Part shown: positions 46,126 to 56,074 of the stretch, piece by piece | How positions within the stretch are numbered: the first letter of the stretch is position 1 | Layout of the letters: the number at the start of each line of letters is the position of its first letter | Assembly (NCBI GenBank): GCA_001858525.1 | Contig: LAPX01000005.1 | Coordinates: 62,001 to 126,000 of the forward strand | Origin: Vampirovibrio chlorellavorus | GTDB taxonomy: Bacteria > Cyanobacteriota > Vampirovibrionia > Vampirovibrionales > Vampirovibrionaceae | Direction of reading: 5' to 3' | Length of the DNA: 64,000 bases | The notes under the pieces: model-generated | Told to the model about the DNA's origin: nothing | Databases searched by the model: none | What the model saw: the letters and a program-made list of their open reading frames with translations, nothing else | Position numbers and translations under genes: made by a program

Positions 46126-48180
46126 ATGGACTCCATTTTTCTGGTTCTAAAGCGTCATCGCTGGCTGGCTACAGCAGTATTTTGCTTCTCGTTTCTGATT
46201 GTCATGCTGGTTCACTTTTTGAGTGCTCCCGTCTATGAGGTGAAATCCAGCGTTTATATTCAGCGAAAAATTCCAAACCAGTACCAGGCTTACGAATATG
46301 ATGATACGTTGGACCATATCCGGATTTTAAAGTCCAATCTGGTTATCGACAAAGTTGTGAGTCGACTGAAAAAGGAGTTTCCCAGCCGCAAGGATTTGAC
46401 TCAAAGCTTGTTGCTGAAACGTCTGAGAGCGGATAGTAATGTGAGTACAGAGCTGAATCAGGTCACCAAAGTGGTTGATCTGTATTTTCAGGATACGTCA
46501 GCGCATTTTGCCAAAAAAGTGCTGGACCACACTCTGAAATCCTATGAAGAGGCACTGGAGTATATTGCGCAGGAAACCCGCTTAAAGGGAATCGGATTTC
46601 TGAAGGCGCGTCTCGCTGAGGTGCAGAAAAATCGCCAGCAGTTGGCCGAAAACCTGAAGCAAGTGGAAACCTCCAGTGGCACGACTGATATTAATCTGAA
46701 AAACTCTGAGCTGTTTAAACTAAAGAGCAGTTTCACCCAGTTGTTGGGTACAACCAGCGCGGAAATTCAGGCCACGGAGAAGCAAATTACGCATTTGGAA
46801 AAAATATTGGGTTTGACACCCTTGCAGGTGCAGCGTTTGGTCAGTATTAAGAGTGATCCAAAGTTGGAGATCTGGCAAAAGCAATTGGCCATAGAAAAGG
46901 GAGAGCTGGCCAAGCTGAAATCGGCGTTTACAGATACTTACCCGATGGTGCTTGAGAAAGAGGATGTGGTTTATCGGCTGGAGCGTTTAATTAGTCAGCG
47001 AATTCAAACCAGTTACAGCCAAAATATTCATCCCGCGTCTCTGGTGGGAGAGGACAAAGCCTTTAGCGATTTGGACGTGACTTTTGGCAAGCAGTTGATT
47101 GAGTTGACCACCCAGCGGGCGGCTTTACTTCAACAGCAGTCTTATTATGAGAGTTATTTATCCCAGCTTGATGGTGGCTTTAAAGAAGTCGCTTTTGAGA
47201 AAAAGGATATGGATGACTTGCAATTGGCTTTGGATGCTCTGAAAAGCGAAGAGGAAAAACTTCAGAATAAAATTCAGGAAACCATTATGGAGCAAGCTAG
47301 TTTGCTTAATTTAGGGGCCTTTGTGGTTTTAAGCCCTCCGGTTGAGCCTCAAAAAGGCGATGCCGTCTTCCCCATCTCTTTGAAAACCACTTTACTGTTG
47401 GGGGGCATTGCCAGTTTTGTTTTGGCCCTGTCTAGTGTTGTGATTGCTGAATTCCTGGACCCCAGGATTCCATTGCTGGAGAGACCAGGCATAGCATTGG
47501 GACGTTTCTCTGGCCGTTCACATCGAACCACAGAAAAGTTGTATGAAGAGCTCACTCTCCTTTGTCAGAGCATGTCCCTTCAGATTCGAAAACGAAACCT
47601 GCAGACCCTGTTTTTTATCTCACTGTTTGCGGGTGAGGATGCTCAATGTGCATTGCCCATTTATGCTGAAGCATCCAGTAAAAAGCCTGAGGCTTTTTGG
47701 CATGCGGGCAATATAGCAGGCGTTCTGGCTGGATTATACGCCTTTAAACATCCTGAACTGAAAATTCTATATTTTACGCAACGTTCAGCCGAACTGGATG
47801 GCGCGCTTTTGTTTAATCCGTTCCGAAATAAAACATTGGTGCTGAAACTGGGACGGTTGGAGCTGTATCGCTCTTGCAATCAGGATAACTTGTACTTGCT
47901 TCTTAGTGAAACTCTGGATGAAGGAACACTGGATCCGTACTTCTTAAAAAGCTTACGGGAGCAGCAAGGCTTTCAAGTGATCTTTTTACACCAGCTGATG
48001 CCCGCTAAAGACGGCGATCATCAAAGTGTCCTGCTACAGAATCGGGCGACCTTGATTCAGGATATCGCCGATGGGGTCATTCTGGGGCTTTCAAAATCTG
48101 GCAGTGATGTCCGCCAATTGCATTTTCTGGAGTCATCGATTCAGCCTGAGCAAATTCTCGGGAATATTGTATTTCCTTAA
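46126..48180 (+). CDS. Wzz/Wzc-like polysaccharide co-polymerase with degenerate C-terminal domain
   Basis: TM helices flanking long coiled region; C-terminal region lacks a Walker A GxGKS/T motif. Confidence 0.75.
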   Translation: MDSIFLVLKRHRWLATAVFCFSFLIVMLVHFLSAPVYEVKSSVYIQRKIPNQYQAYEYDDTLDHIRILKSNLVIDKVVSRLKKEFPSRKDLTQSLLLKRLRADSNVSTELNQVTKVVDLYFQDTSAHFAKKVLDHTLKSYEEALEYIAQETRLKGIGFLKARLAEVQKNRQQLAENLKQVETSSGTTDINLKNSELFKLKSSFTQLLGTTSAEIQATEKQITHLEKILGLTPLQVQRLVSIKSDPKLEIWQKQLAIEKGELAKLKSAFTDTYPMVLEKEDVVYRLERLISQRIQTSYSQNIHPASLVGEDKAFSDLDVTFGKQLIELTTQRAALLQQQSYYESYLSQLDGGFKEVAFEKKDMDDLQLALDALKSEEEKLQNKIQETIMEQASLLNLGAFVVLSPPVEPQKGDAVFPISLKTTLLLGGIASFVLALSSVVIAEFLDPRIPLLERPGIALGRFSGRSHRTTEKLYEELTLLCQSMSLQIRKRNLQTLFFISLFAGEDAQCALPIYAEASSKKPEAFWHAGNIAGVLAGLYAFKHPELKILYFTQRSAELDGALLFNPFRNKTLVLKLGRLELYRSCNQDNLYLLLSETLDEGTLDPYFLKSLREQQGFQVIFLHQLMPAKDGDHQSVLLQNRATLIQDIADGVILGLSKSGSDVRQLHFLESSIQPEQILGNIVFP

Positions 48181-48198
48181 ATAGAGCTGGAAAAAATA

Positions 48199-49542
48199 AT
48201 GCCTTTGATTGAAAAAAAGCACACTCAAAAATCAATAACCATTGTTTGTCTGCTTGGTCTGATGGTGTTTTCCAGCATTCAAATGGTCTTGGCCGTGGAG
48301 AGTACACAACCCAGTACCAATGGGCCCTCCCCCATGGCGTTTTCCTCAGGACAACCGACTCGCAGTCCGGTGCCCTTTGTGCTGAATTCCTTGAAAAGCA
48401 CCTCATCAGTTGTACTGACGGAGAAAGATTTTTCAGCGTGGTGGACACACTTTTTGTCTCAAAATCTAAAGCCTTCTTCGGAAGGCACGCTGGAAAGTGC
48501 GAAGGCTGCGCCAGAAAGCACTCCGTCAGAGGATGGTTTTCATCCGGTTTCGCTCAATAAAAATGAGACTCGTCCTCTAAGAGCCCAAGCTCAGTGGCTG
48601 GACTATCATTTAAAGCCGGGAGATGTTATTTCTTTGCAGGTACTCAGTCATCCGGAGTTTTCTCTCAGGAATATTTTAATTGCACCGGATGGTACCATTG
48701 CTTTGCCGTTGTTAGGCAAAGTCACGGTCGCCAATCACAGTGTTGAAAGTTTGACTGACGTCTTAACTGAGGGTTTTGCCAAGTCTTTGCGTCATCCTGA
48801 TGTAACCGTGTCATTAGACAAAATTGCCCCGCGGCGCGTTTATGTTTTGGGGGCGGTCAAAAAGCCCGGGTTATATTTACTGGACGGTCAGGATAATTCT
48901 CTGATCACACCGGCAGGGGTGAATCCAGCCAAGCTGGACTACCATCTCAGTACGGCACTTGTTAAAGCGGGTGGCTTGCTGGCCGATGCGGATTTGGCTC
49001 ATGTGAAAGTCTTTAACCTGAACCAGGCTTCCTGTCTTGAGGCCAATATTGTGGAATTACTGGCCTACGGAGCCTTGCCCAATGATGTGTCTCTGGATTT
49101 GGAGGATGTTATCTATGTCCCGCGTCTTGAGGATGCCCAGTGGAATCACCCTGAGGTGCTAAAACTATTGGCCAATAGCAATTTGGGTCAGGACACCTAT
49201 CCAATTCGTGTCTATGGTTATGTGGCCCGTCCCGATGTTTACCAGTTAAGTCCCACCGAAATGACGTTACAGAGTGTGCTGGCAAAGGCTGGGCTTGATA
49301 TTGACAAGGCCCAACCCAAACACATTATTGTTGCCAGAACGCTACCCAATCAACAAATGCTCGCTTTAAAAGTGGATGCCACCAAAAAGGATATGATTCT
49401 GTTTCCCAACGATTCGGTCATTGTGTCTAAAAGCAACTGGAAGCATTGGACCAAGTCTGCTTTCGGAGCTGCTGCAGCCATTACTCTGCCTGCTGCCAAT
49501 ATCAAATACATTCTGGATAATACCAACGCTATCACGCCATGA
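48199..49542 (+). CDS. Wza-like polysaccharide export protein (Poly_export/SLBB)
   Basis: YHLKPGDVISLQVLSHPEFSLRNILIAPDGTIALPLLGKVTVAN; RRVYVLGAVKKPGLYLL; IRVYGYVARPDVYQL. Confidence 0.85.
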   Translation: MPLIEKKHTQKSITIVCLLGLMVFSSIQMVLAVESTQPSTNGPSPMAFSSGQPTRSPVPFVLNSLKSTSSVVLTEKDFSAWWTHFLSQNLKPSSEGTLESAKAAPESTPSEDGFHPVSLNKNETRPLRAQAQWLDYHLKPGDVISLQVLSHPEFSLRNILIAPDGTIALPLLGKVTVANHSVESLTDVLTEGFAKSLRHPDVTVSLDKIAPRRVYVLGAVKKPGLYLLDGQDNSLITPAGVNPAKLDYHLSTALVKAGGLLADADLAHVKVFNLNQASCLEANIVELLAYGALPNDVSLDLEDVIYVPRLEDAQWNHPEVLKLLANSNLGQDTYPIRVYGYVARPDVYQLSPTEMTLQSVLAKAGLDIDKAQPKHIIVARTLPNQQMLALKVDATKKDMILFPNDSVIVSKSNWKHWTKSAFGAAAAITLPAANIKYILDNTNAITP

Positions 49543-50984
49543 TTCATCCGCATTACCTACCGAGATCGACTTTCAATTCTTTGACATTATTTGCCATTTT
49601 GGCCGTGGTGATTGTCTTGCTTTGGACTGTTTTTTTTCAGTCCGCATTTTTGATTCAAGCCTTGGGACTGCCACACAAAATTCATCTTGTTCTTGGTTTT
49701 GTGTTGCCACTTGTGCCGTTATTCTGGTTTTTGAGCTGGAATAATAGTCGACTGTGTCTGGTTATTTATACGTTTCTCATTTTTTTTGGAGACGCTTTTT
49801 CGGCGTTGTGCGCACCGGCCCTGATTGCTGCCACCCTGCCCAACTGCATTCATTTAATGCTGCGATGGCGAACCACACGGCTACGCTGGTTGGTGGCGCC
49901 TTTGTTGCTATTGGGATTTATCTACTTTTTTGTGTCCATTGCCATGGGGTCGGTTGAAATCCCCGTTCAGCTGACCAATCGGATGCAATTTGATCCGGGG
50001 TTTCCAGCGTTGTCTTTAGGCTGGGGCTCTTCGCTGCTGGGATTTACCATTGTCTATCCCCTCATTTATATTCCCTGCTTGCTTTATGATCTCAGTTTCA
50101 ACCATCCTGTTTTCTTAAAGCGTTTTCTGTTGTGCTTGAGTGTGGTATTTAATGGCATCCTGTTGTACGGGGTACTTCAGTTTATACAGGCAGGGGGAAT
50201 GATTCGGGTCTCTTCCATTATGCGTTTACCCACACGCCTAGGGCCATTTATTGTGGTCTTTCTGACGTTTATTTGTACCCAGTTGGCGTTAGCAAAAGGC
50301 AAAATAAAGCTCTACTGGATCGCTTCACTCATATTGAGCCTGGTGGTTTTGGGGATGACCCAGACCCGAATTGCCATTGTGGCACTGTTTTTATTGATGA
50401 TGATGACAGTTGTGTCACTATTTGTCACTAAAAGCTGGCAGCAACTCAGGAATTTTCTTTTGGGAGGCTTGCTTATTTTAGTGCCCGTGGGGCTGTTGTT
50501 ACTACTAACGCCAGACTTGGGAGAACGATTTTCCTCCAGTCAAATTGAGTCGGGCAATGATAGTCGAGAAAAAATCATTCAGGATTATCAAGCCGGTATT
50601 AATCTGGAAAATGTGACGACGTTTCAGAAAACAGCCCGGTTTTTGTTTGGGTATGGCATGTTTCGAGAGCGTCAATTGGCCCACTTTAACCTGCACGATA
50701 CGCTGGCTTGCGCGTTATCTGTATTTGGCCTGATAGGGACTATTTTGTATTACATTCCGTATCTGCTGATTACCGCCGTGTTTCTGTTTAAGACTTTGAC
50801 CACACCCGGTTTGTCTCGCAATATTTGCTATGCCATGGCTTGCTCTGCTTTTTTGGTTTTTTTCCTCACGGGGGCATTCCATAATAAACTGTACTCACCC
50901 ATTGAGACCGCTTACATTTGGTTGGTGGCAGGCTTTGTAATGTATCAGGATTTGCCAGTTCTATTGGCTGGGAGGAAGCCATGA
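49539..50984 (+). CDS. Wzy-like O-antigen polymerase/ligase
   Basis: Polytopic, Wzy-like topology; overlaps upstream stop (ATGA); cluster context. Confidence 0.7.
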   Translation: MIHPHYLPRSTFNSLTLFAILAVVIVLLWTVFFQSAFLIQALGLPHKIHLVLGFVLPLVPLFWFLSWNNSRLCLVIYTFLIFFGDAFSALCAPALIAATLPNCIHLMLRWRTTRLRWLVAPLLLLGFIYFFVSIAMGSVEIPVQLTNRMQFDPGFPALSLGWGSSLLGFTIVYPLIYIPCLLYDLSFNHPVFLKRFLLCLSVVFNGILLYGVLQFIQAGGMIRVSSIMRLPTRLGPFIVVFLTFICTQLALAKGKIKLYWIASLILSLVVLGMTQTRIAIVALFLLMMMTVVSLFVTKSWQQLRNFLLGGLLILVPVGLLLLLTPDLGERFSSSQIESGNDSREKIIQDYQAGINLENVTTFQKTARFLFGYGMFRERQLAHFNLHDTLACALSVFGLIGTILYYIPYLLITAVFLFKTLTTPGLSRNICYAMACSAFLVFFLTGAFHNKLYSPIETAYIWLVAGFVMYQDLPVLLAGRKP

Positions 50985-52144
50985 CCTGCAAGAAAGTCAT
51001 TTTACTGGCCCATGAACATTTATACGGTGGTGGCACGAAACAGGCTTTTTTATTGGCTGAGGCCCTGGTGACAATGGGTGTGCAAACGATACTGATCTCA
51101 AACGCGGAAAAAACCTGGCTGGGTCAAGCGATTCAAGAAAGTGGCTTACCCATTAAAACCTATTACTCCCACCAAATTGATCGAGCCATTCGCCCCTGGC
51201 AAGAACTACAGGTGCTTTTTTACATCATCAAAGTATTTCTCAAGGAAAAGCCTGATGTGGTTCTGGCCTCGGGGGTGAAATTGATTGGGTTGAGTGGTAT
51301 TGCAGCCTGGTTATGCAACGTCCCTGGCCGGTTTGCCATTATTCGGGGGGAAGGCGCGCCACCGGGTTCTCCCACGCTAAAGATCATTTACTGCATGCAT
51401 CGACTGCTGGCCCTGTTAGGGACCCGCTATATTACGGTGTCTGAGTATATTCGACAGCAGATGATCATGCACGGTATCTGCCAGCCGGATCGCATTCACA
51501 CGATTCACGACGGTATTCCGGTTGCAGCGTTTAGTGCCCTCTCTGGGACTGTAAATGCTGACTCCACTGGCTCTTTTACGGAAGTCTGGCAGTTGCCAGA
51601 AAATGCTTTTAAGATTGGCATGGTGGGGCGCTTTGTGGCAGGGAAGCGTTATGACTATTTTATTCAGTTTATGACGGCCTTATGTCGGGAATTTCCTCAT
51701 GTTTACGGGTTTTTGATTGGGGAGGGAGCCGATCGTCCTCAACTTGAAAGTCTGATTCAGGCTTCCGGTTTTGCAGATCGCATTTTGGTGGCGGGCTACT
51801 GTGCTGAAATGACCAAAGTGTATCGAGGCTTGGATTTTACAGTTTTATTCACCGATTATGAAGGATGCCCGAATTCCGTTTTAGAGAGCATGGCCGCCAG
51901 TGTGCCGGTTTTGGCCTCCAATGTTTGTGGCATTGGAGAAATTCTATCGTCTGGGCAGAACGGGTTTTTAGTGACGCATGGAAATATTGAAGAGGCGGTT
52001 GACTTGATTAGAAAGGCTATAGACAATCCAGAGCTTTGCAAGTCCATGGGGGAGAATGCGCTTCACTCGGTTTCTGCCCGTTTCGATTCATCCCGTAAGT
52101 TACAGGAGTTGGTTTCATATTTGCTCACAATGGGTACTTCCTGA
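50981..52144 (+). CDS. GT4-family glycosyltransferase
   Basis: MTCKKVILLAHEHLYGGGTKQAF; GRFVAGKRYDYFIQ; EGCPNSVLESMAASVPVLASNVCGIGEI. Confidence 0.85.
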   Translation: MTCKKVILLAHEHLYGGGTKQAFLLAEALVTMGVQTILISNAEKTWLGQAIQESGLPIKTYYSHQIDRAIRPWQELQVLFYIIKVFLKEKPDVVLASGVKLIGLSGIAAWLCNVPGRFAIIRGEGAPPGSPTLKIIYCMHRLLALLGTRYITVSEYIRQQMIMHGICQPDRIHTIHDGIPVAAFSALSGTVNADSTGSFTEVWQLPENAFKIGMVGRFVAGKRYDYFIQFMTALCREFPHVYGFLIGEGADRPQLESLIQASGFADRILVAGYCAEMTKVYRGLDFTVLFTDYEGCPNSVLESMAASVPVLASNVCGIGEILSSGQNGFLVTHGNIEEAVDLIRKAIDNPELCKSMGENALHSVSARFDSSRKLQELVSYLLTMGTS

Positions 52145-52228
52145 TGGAGAACTTTGATTAAAGTTCTCCGTTCCATTGCCGATAATGACCCAAGTAGAGT
52201 AAAGAAAGCGATTGTTGGGTGTTGAAAC

Positions 52229-53257
52229 ATGACGATGTCTGAATTTTCTGGTATGAACTGCCTGGTCACGGGGGGAGCTGGCTTTGTCGGATCACATCTG
52301 GTTGATGCCTTGGTATCAGCAGGACATCGGGTGACCGTGTTTGATAATTTATCAACGGGTAAGCGTTACAACATCATGCATCACGGTGCCAATGTTGAAT
52401 TCATTCAGGATGATATTCGCAACATGTCTGCTTTGGTGGCGGCTTGCCGGGGAAAAGATATCATTTTTCATAAAGCAGCCATTGCCTCTGTGTCTGAGTC
52501 GGTTCGAGATCCTCAAAGTAGCTATGAGGTTAATATTCTAGGAACCGGAAATCTGTTTGAGGCCGCAGGGCAGGCCAATGTCAAACATTTGGTGTTTGCC
52601 TCCAGCGCTGCCGTTTATGGACCGGTAGAGCACACTGAATGCCATGAGGGATTGCTGACTCAGCCAGCCTCGCAATATGGGTTGAGTAAACTGGTTGGCG
52701 AGCAATATGGGCAATTTTATTCTAAGTTTAACGATATGCAGGTGACCTGTCTGCGATATTTTAATATTTACGGGACCAGGCAGAGTCAAAGTTCTGACTA
52801 TGCCGGTGTGATCTCATTATTCATTAATAACTTGCTGTCCAATAAAAATTTGACGGTATTTGGAGACGGAAAACAGACTCGGGATTTTATCAACGTGGCG
52901 GATGTGGTGCAAGCCAACCTGAACGCGTTAACCCAAACCGGACAGTATCAATTTGAGATTATGAATATTGGAACCGGTCAAAAATTGTCTCTGCTGGAGT
53001 TGATTGACGCCCTAAGGGCACTGCATGACAAGGGTTTTGAGGTAGAGCATCGCCCGGAGCGCCGCGGTGAATTACGGCACTCTTTATCCAATATTGATAA
53101 AGCCAGAAAATTGCTTGGCTTTTCGCCTAAAGTCCGTTTTAAGGATGGACTCTCTGAGGTTGTGGCGTATATTCGGCTTCAAAAAGAGTCCTCATATGAC
53201 TCTTTGCAGGCTGGGGAGCCGTTGATTTACAGTCCGGACAAAGCTTGCAACGCATAG
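52229..53257 (+). CDS. NAD-dependent nucleotide-sugar epimerase/dehydratase
   Basis: LVTGGAGFVGSHLVDALVSAGHRVTVFDNLSTG; YGLSKLVGEQY. Confidence 0.9.
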   Translation: MTMSEFSGMNCLVTGGAGFVGSHLVDALVSAGHRVTVFDNLSTGKRYNIMHHGANVEFIQDDIRNMSALVAACRGKDIIFHKAAIASVSESVRDPQSSYEVNILGTGNLFEAAGQANVKHLVFASSAAVYGPVEHTECHEGLLTQPASQYGLSKLVGEQYGQFYSKFNDMQVTCLRYFNIYGTRQSQSSDYAGVISLFINNLLSNKNLTVFGDGKQTRDFINVADVVQANLNALTQTGQYQFEIMNIGTGQKLSLLELIDALRALHDKGFEVEHRPERRGELRHSLSNIDKARKLLGFSPKVRFKDGLSEVVAYIRLQKESSYDSLQAGEPLIYSPDKACNA

Positions 53258-53282
53258 GTTGATTGAGGAGTTTGCCGTTCTG

Positions 53283-54020
53283 ATGGATGCGTCATCTTAT
53301 CCCAAGAATACTTCCCTTCCTGAGCCCGAGGTAGAGTCGGAACGCTTTTTGCTGGAGTATATGCCGTTTACTCCCTCTGTGGAGTATCGTCGCTGGTATG
53401 GGTTTAAACGTGTGTTTGATCTGGTTTTTGCCAGTTTTGGACTGATTTTTTTCGCACCTCTGTTTGTATTGATTGCCATTGCCATTAAATTGACCTCATC
53501 GGGGCCTATTTTATTCCGTCAGGAGCGATTATCGATTTATGAAAAGCCTTTCACCCTGATTAAATTTCGTACCATGATGGATAAGGCGGAGGCGCAAACG
53601 GGTCCCACCTGGGTTCAGGAGGATGATGAACGAATTACGCCCATCGGACAGTTTTTACGTAAAACGCATGTGGATGAACTGCCTCAGTTGTGGAATATCT
53701 TACTTGGAGAAATGTCACTGATTGGCCCACGTCCTGAGCGTCCTGTTTTTGTAAAACGATTTCGCGATGAGGATGTTGAGAATTATAGTTGCAGGCACTT
53801 TTTCCGGCCCGGCATTACGGGATATGCGCAAATGAAGAATCCGAATCCCACGGTGGATCAGATTCAGGAAAAAACCGATGCAGATCTTTGGTATATTACC
53901 AACTGGAGTGTTAAGTTAGAGCTTTGGCTGATGCGCCAGACCGTGGTTTATTTTAGCAGATCGCTTTTGAGACTGATCTTGAGAACCCCCAAAAAATCAC
54001 ATCATTTGGACGCCCCTTAA
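53283..54020 (+). CDS. initiating sugar-phosphate transferase (WcaJ/WbaP-like)
   Basis: FKRVFDLVFASFGL; FRQERLSIYEKPFTLIKFRTM; DELPQLWNILLGEMSLIGPRPERP. Confidence 0.9.
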   Translation: MDASSYPKNTSLPEPEVESERFLLEYMPFTPSVEYRRWYGFKRVFDLVFASFGLIFFAPLFVLIAIAIKLTSSGPILFRQERLSIYEKPFTLIKFRTMMDKAEAQTGPTWVQEDDERITPIGQFLRKTHVDELPQLWNILLGEMSLIGPRPERPVFVKRFRDEDVENYSCRHFFRPGITGYAQMKNPNPTVDQIQEKTDADLWYITNWSVKLELWLMRQTVVYFSRSLLRLILRTPKKSHHLDAP

Positions 54021-54021
54021 A

Positions 54022-55407
54022 TTGAATTCTTTAAAGCAATTGCAAGCGTTTATTCATCGTAATCAGCCATTGAATGGTTGGCAATGGTTGGTGTTAATAA
54101 TCAGGAAAAACAGCGCCCAAATGGCCATTTTACAATTTTTGGTGGTGGGTCTGACTTTCTTGAAAGAAATTGTTATGACGGGCTTTTTAGGGCTGGTCCA
54201 ATTTATGGATGCTTATACGCTGGTCAACAATATTTTGATATTCACCAGAAGTTACTTCGAACAGCTGGGCTACGGGGCGCTCATTCCGGCTTTGAGCCAG
54301 TCTGCCACAACTGTATCGTCTCTGGATGAGTCGGCGGGTGAAGCACGGTTTTCGCAGCAAAAACTATTGGTGGTCCTGCTTAATTATGCCCTTCTGTTTA
54401 CAGTGGTGATTGGTGGGGCTATTTGCCTGTTTCACAAGCCCATCGCCTGGTTGATTGCCCCAACCTGGTCCGATGAAAAATTACAGGACTTACTATTGCT
54501 CACCTGGTTGGTTCTGCCCTCCTGCTTTATGTTCCAGGTGGCTGAAATGTTTCGGGTGCTGTGCATTCAAGAGAAACGCTTTATTCTCTACCAACTACCC
54601 AGAATTATCAGTCTATTGTTATTTGTTTGCAGTTTTGTGATTTTGTTAACAGTCATGGGGCCACTGGGACTGGTCATTGCCTTACCAGCCTCTCAATTGG
54701 TGGAATTGTTGATCTATTGTATAGGGCTGAAAATTCGTCCGCAGTGGGCTTGGCGAACGCCTGGCTCTGCGTCTTTTTTACGAAAAGTATTGCCGGTTAG
54801 TTTGACCTGGGGTGTTTTTTCCTTGAGTGCGCTGGTTGATAATTTCTTTTTGAGTTTTTTATCTACCGGTGAGCCCAGTGCCTTTCGTTATGCCTATGTG
54901 AGTGTGTTGATAGCGGGTAGTCTCACGGTTGTGAATTTGCAAATGGTGAAATTGGCAGACTTGAATCAGGCCTGCTTGGAAAAAAATCTGGAAAAGGCAC
55001 TTGCCATTTTAAAAAGCGCCAGCGCTCAAATCATGTTGTGGAGTTTGCCCTTGATTGTGGGTTCTGTCTTGTTGGCGCCATGGTTAATCAAAATTATTTA
55101 TGAGCGAGGGGCCTTTACGCCTCACAACACTTTTTTGGTGTCCCAGTGTTATCAAATATTGATAGTAATGGTGCCTTATACAGCCCTATGGCGCTTAATT
55201 AGCAGTTGTTACTATAACTTGGGCCTGACAAGGCCATTGCTGCTGATGGGGATTGCTTTGCTATTCTTGCGCATTGGTATGGATTGGCTGGGTATTCATT
55301 TTTATGGACTGCAGGGTATTTCCTGGATGGTACTGATCAATTCCTATTTATTATTAATGGTGTTGAGCTGGTTTTTATTCAGTGCTAGAAACAGACTTAA
55401 GGTCTAG
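54022..55407 (+). CDS. MurJ/Wzx-type lipid II/O-unit flippase
   Basis: Polytopic MVF-like; IIYERGAFTPHNT motif; TTG start. Confidence 0.78.
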   Translation: MNSLKQLQAFIHRNQPLNGWQWLVLIIRKNSAQMAILQFLVVGLTFLKEIVMTGFLGLVQFMDAYTLVNNILIFTRSYFEQLGYGALIPALSQSATTVSSLDESAGEARFSQQKLLVVLLNYALLFTVVIGGAICLFHKPIAWLIAPTWSDEKLQDLLLLTWLVLPSCFMFQVAEMFRVLCIQEKRFILYQLPRIISLLLFVCSFVILLTVMGPLGLVIALPASQLVELLIYCIGLKIRPQWAWRTPGSASFLRKVLPVSLTWGVFSLSALVDNFFLSFLSTGEPSAFRYAYVSVLIAGSLTVVNLQMVKLADLNQACLEKNLEKALAILKSASAQIMLWSLPLIVGSVLLAPWLIKIIYERGAFTPHNTFLVSQCYQILIVMVPYTALWRLISSCYYNLGLTRPLLLMGIALLFLRIGMDWLGIHFYGLQGISWMVLINSYLLLMVLSWFLFSARNRLKV

Positions 55408-55434
55408 AACAGAGGTTGAACCTTTCAGCAAGGC

Positions 55435-55980
55435 CTATTGCCGAATAATCAAATCGCCCTGAGAGTCTATGATGTATTCTTTTTGCTTGGCAGCCTCAGT
55501 TAGTTGCTTGCGAAGCACTTTATTAAAGTCATTAGCTTTTTTGATACCACCCTCGGCAAAGGCATCGGCCATATTCTGCAGGGTTTCTTTCTCAACGGGC
55601 GCGTTTAATGTCTTATGAATTTCAAAGTAAGTAAAAACACTATCCATGAGGTTTAGGACCTGTTTGGTCATTTTGATCTGATCATTTTCAGGTAATACGT
55701 AGATGTGGTTGACGGCCTTTTGAGTGGATGGATTTTTGTCGTAATTCCGTCGTTTCTTTTGTGACTGGTGGAGTCCCAAGACTTTGTCGCTACCCACGGA
55801 TTTGAGGTCATTCATTAATTGTGAAACTTTATACTCTTTTTCTGCCACTTTAACGACGCAGTCTCCAATGATGGTCTGAACGTCGTTTGGCAGCGACGCT
55901 AAAAAGTGAATTGCTTTCGCCAGCTCTGGTTTCTTATCGTGCCACCGTTCGTGCTTTTTAGTCACGTCACCACGCTCCAT
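55435..55980 (-). CDS. hypothetical protein
   Basis: 181-aa charged helical ORF. Confidence 0.5.
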   Translation of the reverse strand: MERGDVTKKHERWHDKKPELAKAIHFLASLPNDVQTIIGDCVVKVAEKEYKVSQLMNDLKSVGSDKVLGLHQSQKKRRNYDKNPSTQKAVNHIYVLPENDQIKMTKQVLNLMDSVFTYFEIHKTLNAPVEKETLQNMADAFAEGGIKKANDFNKVLRKQLTEAAKQKEYIIDSQGDLIIRQ

Positions 55981-56074
55981 ACCACATTCCCGAGATCAGA
56001 TCATAACAGTTGTTAGGGTGCTTAAAATCCACCATCGGGAGGAGTCGGGGAGTGAGCGCAAGTAGGGCTGTTGT

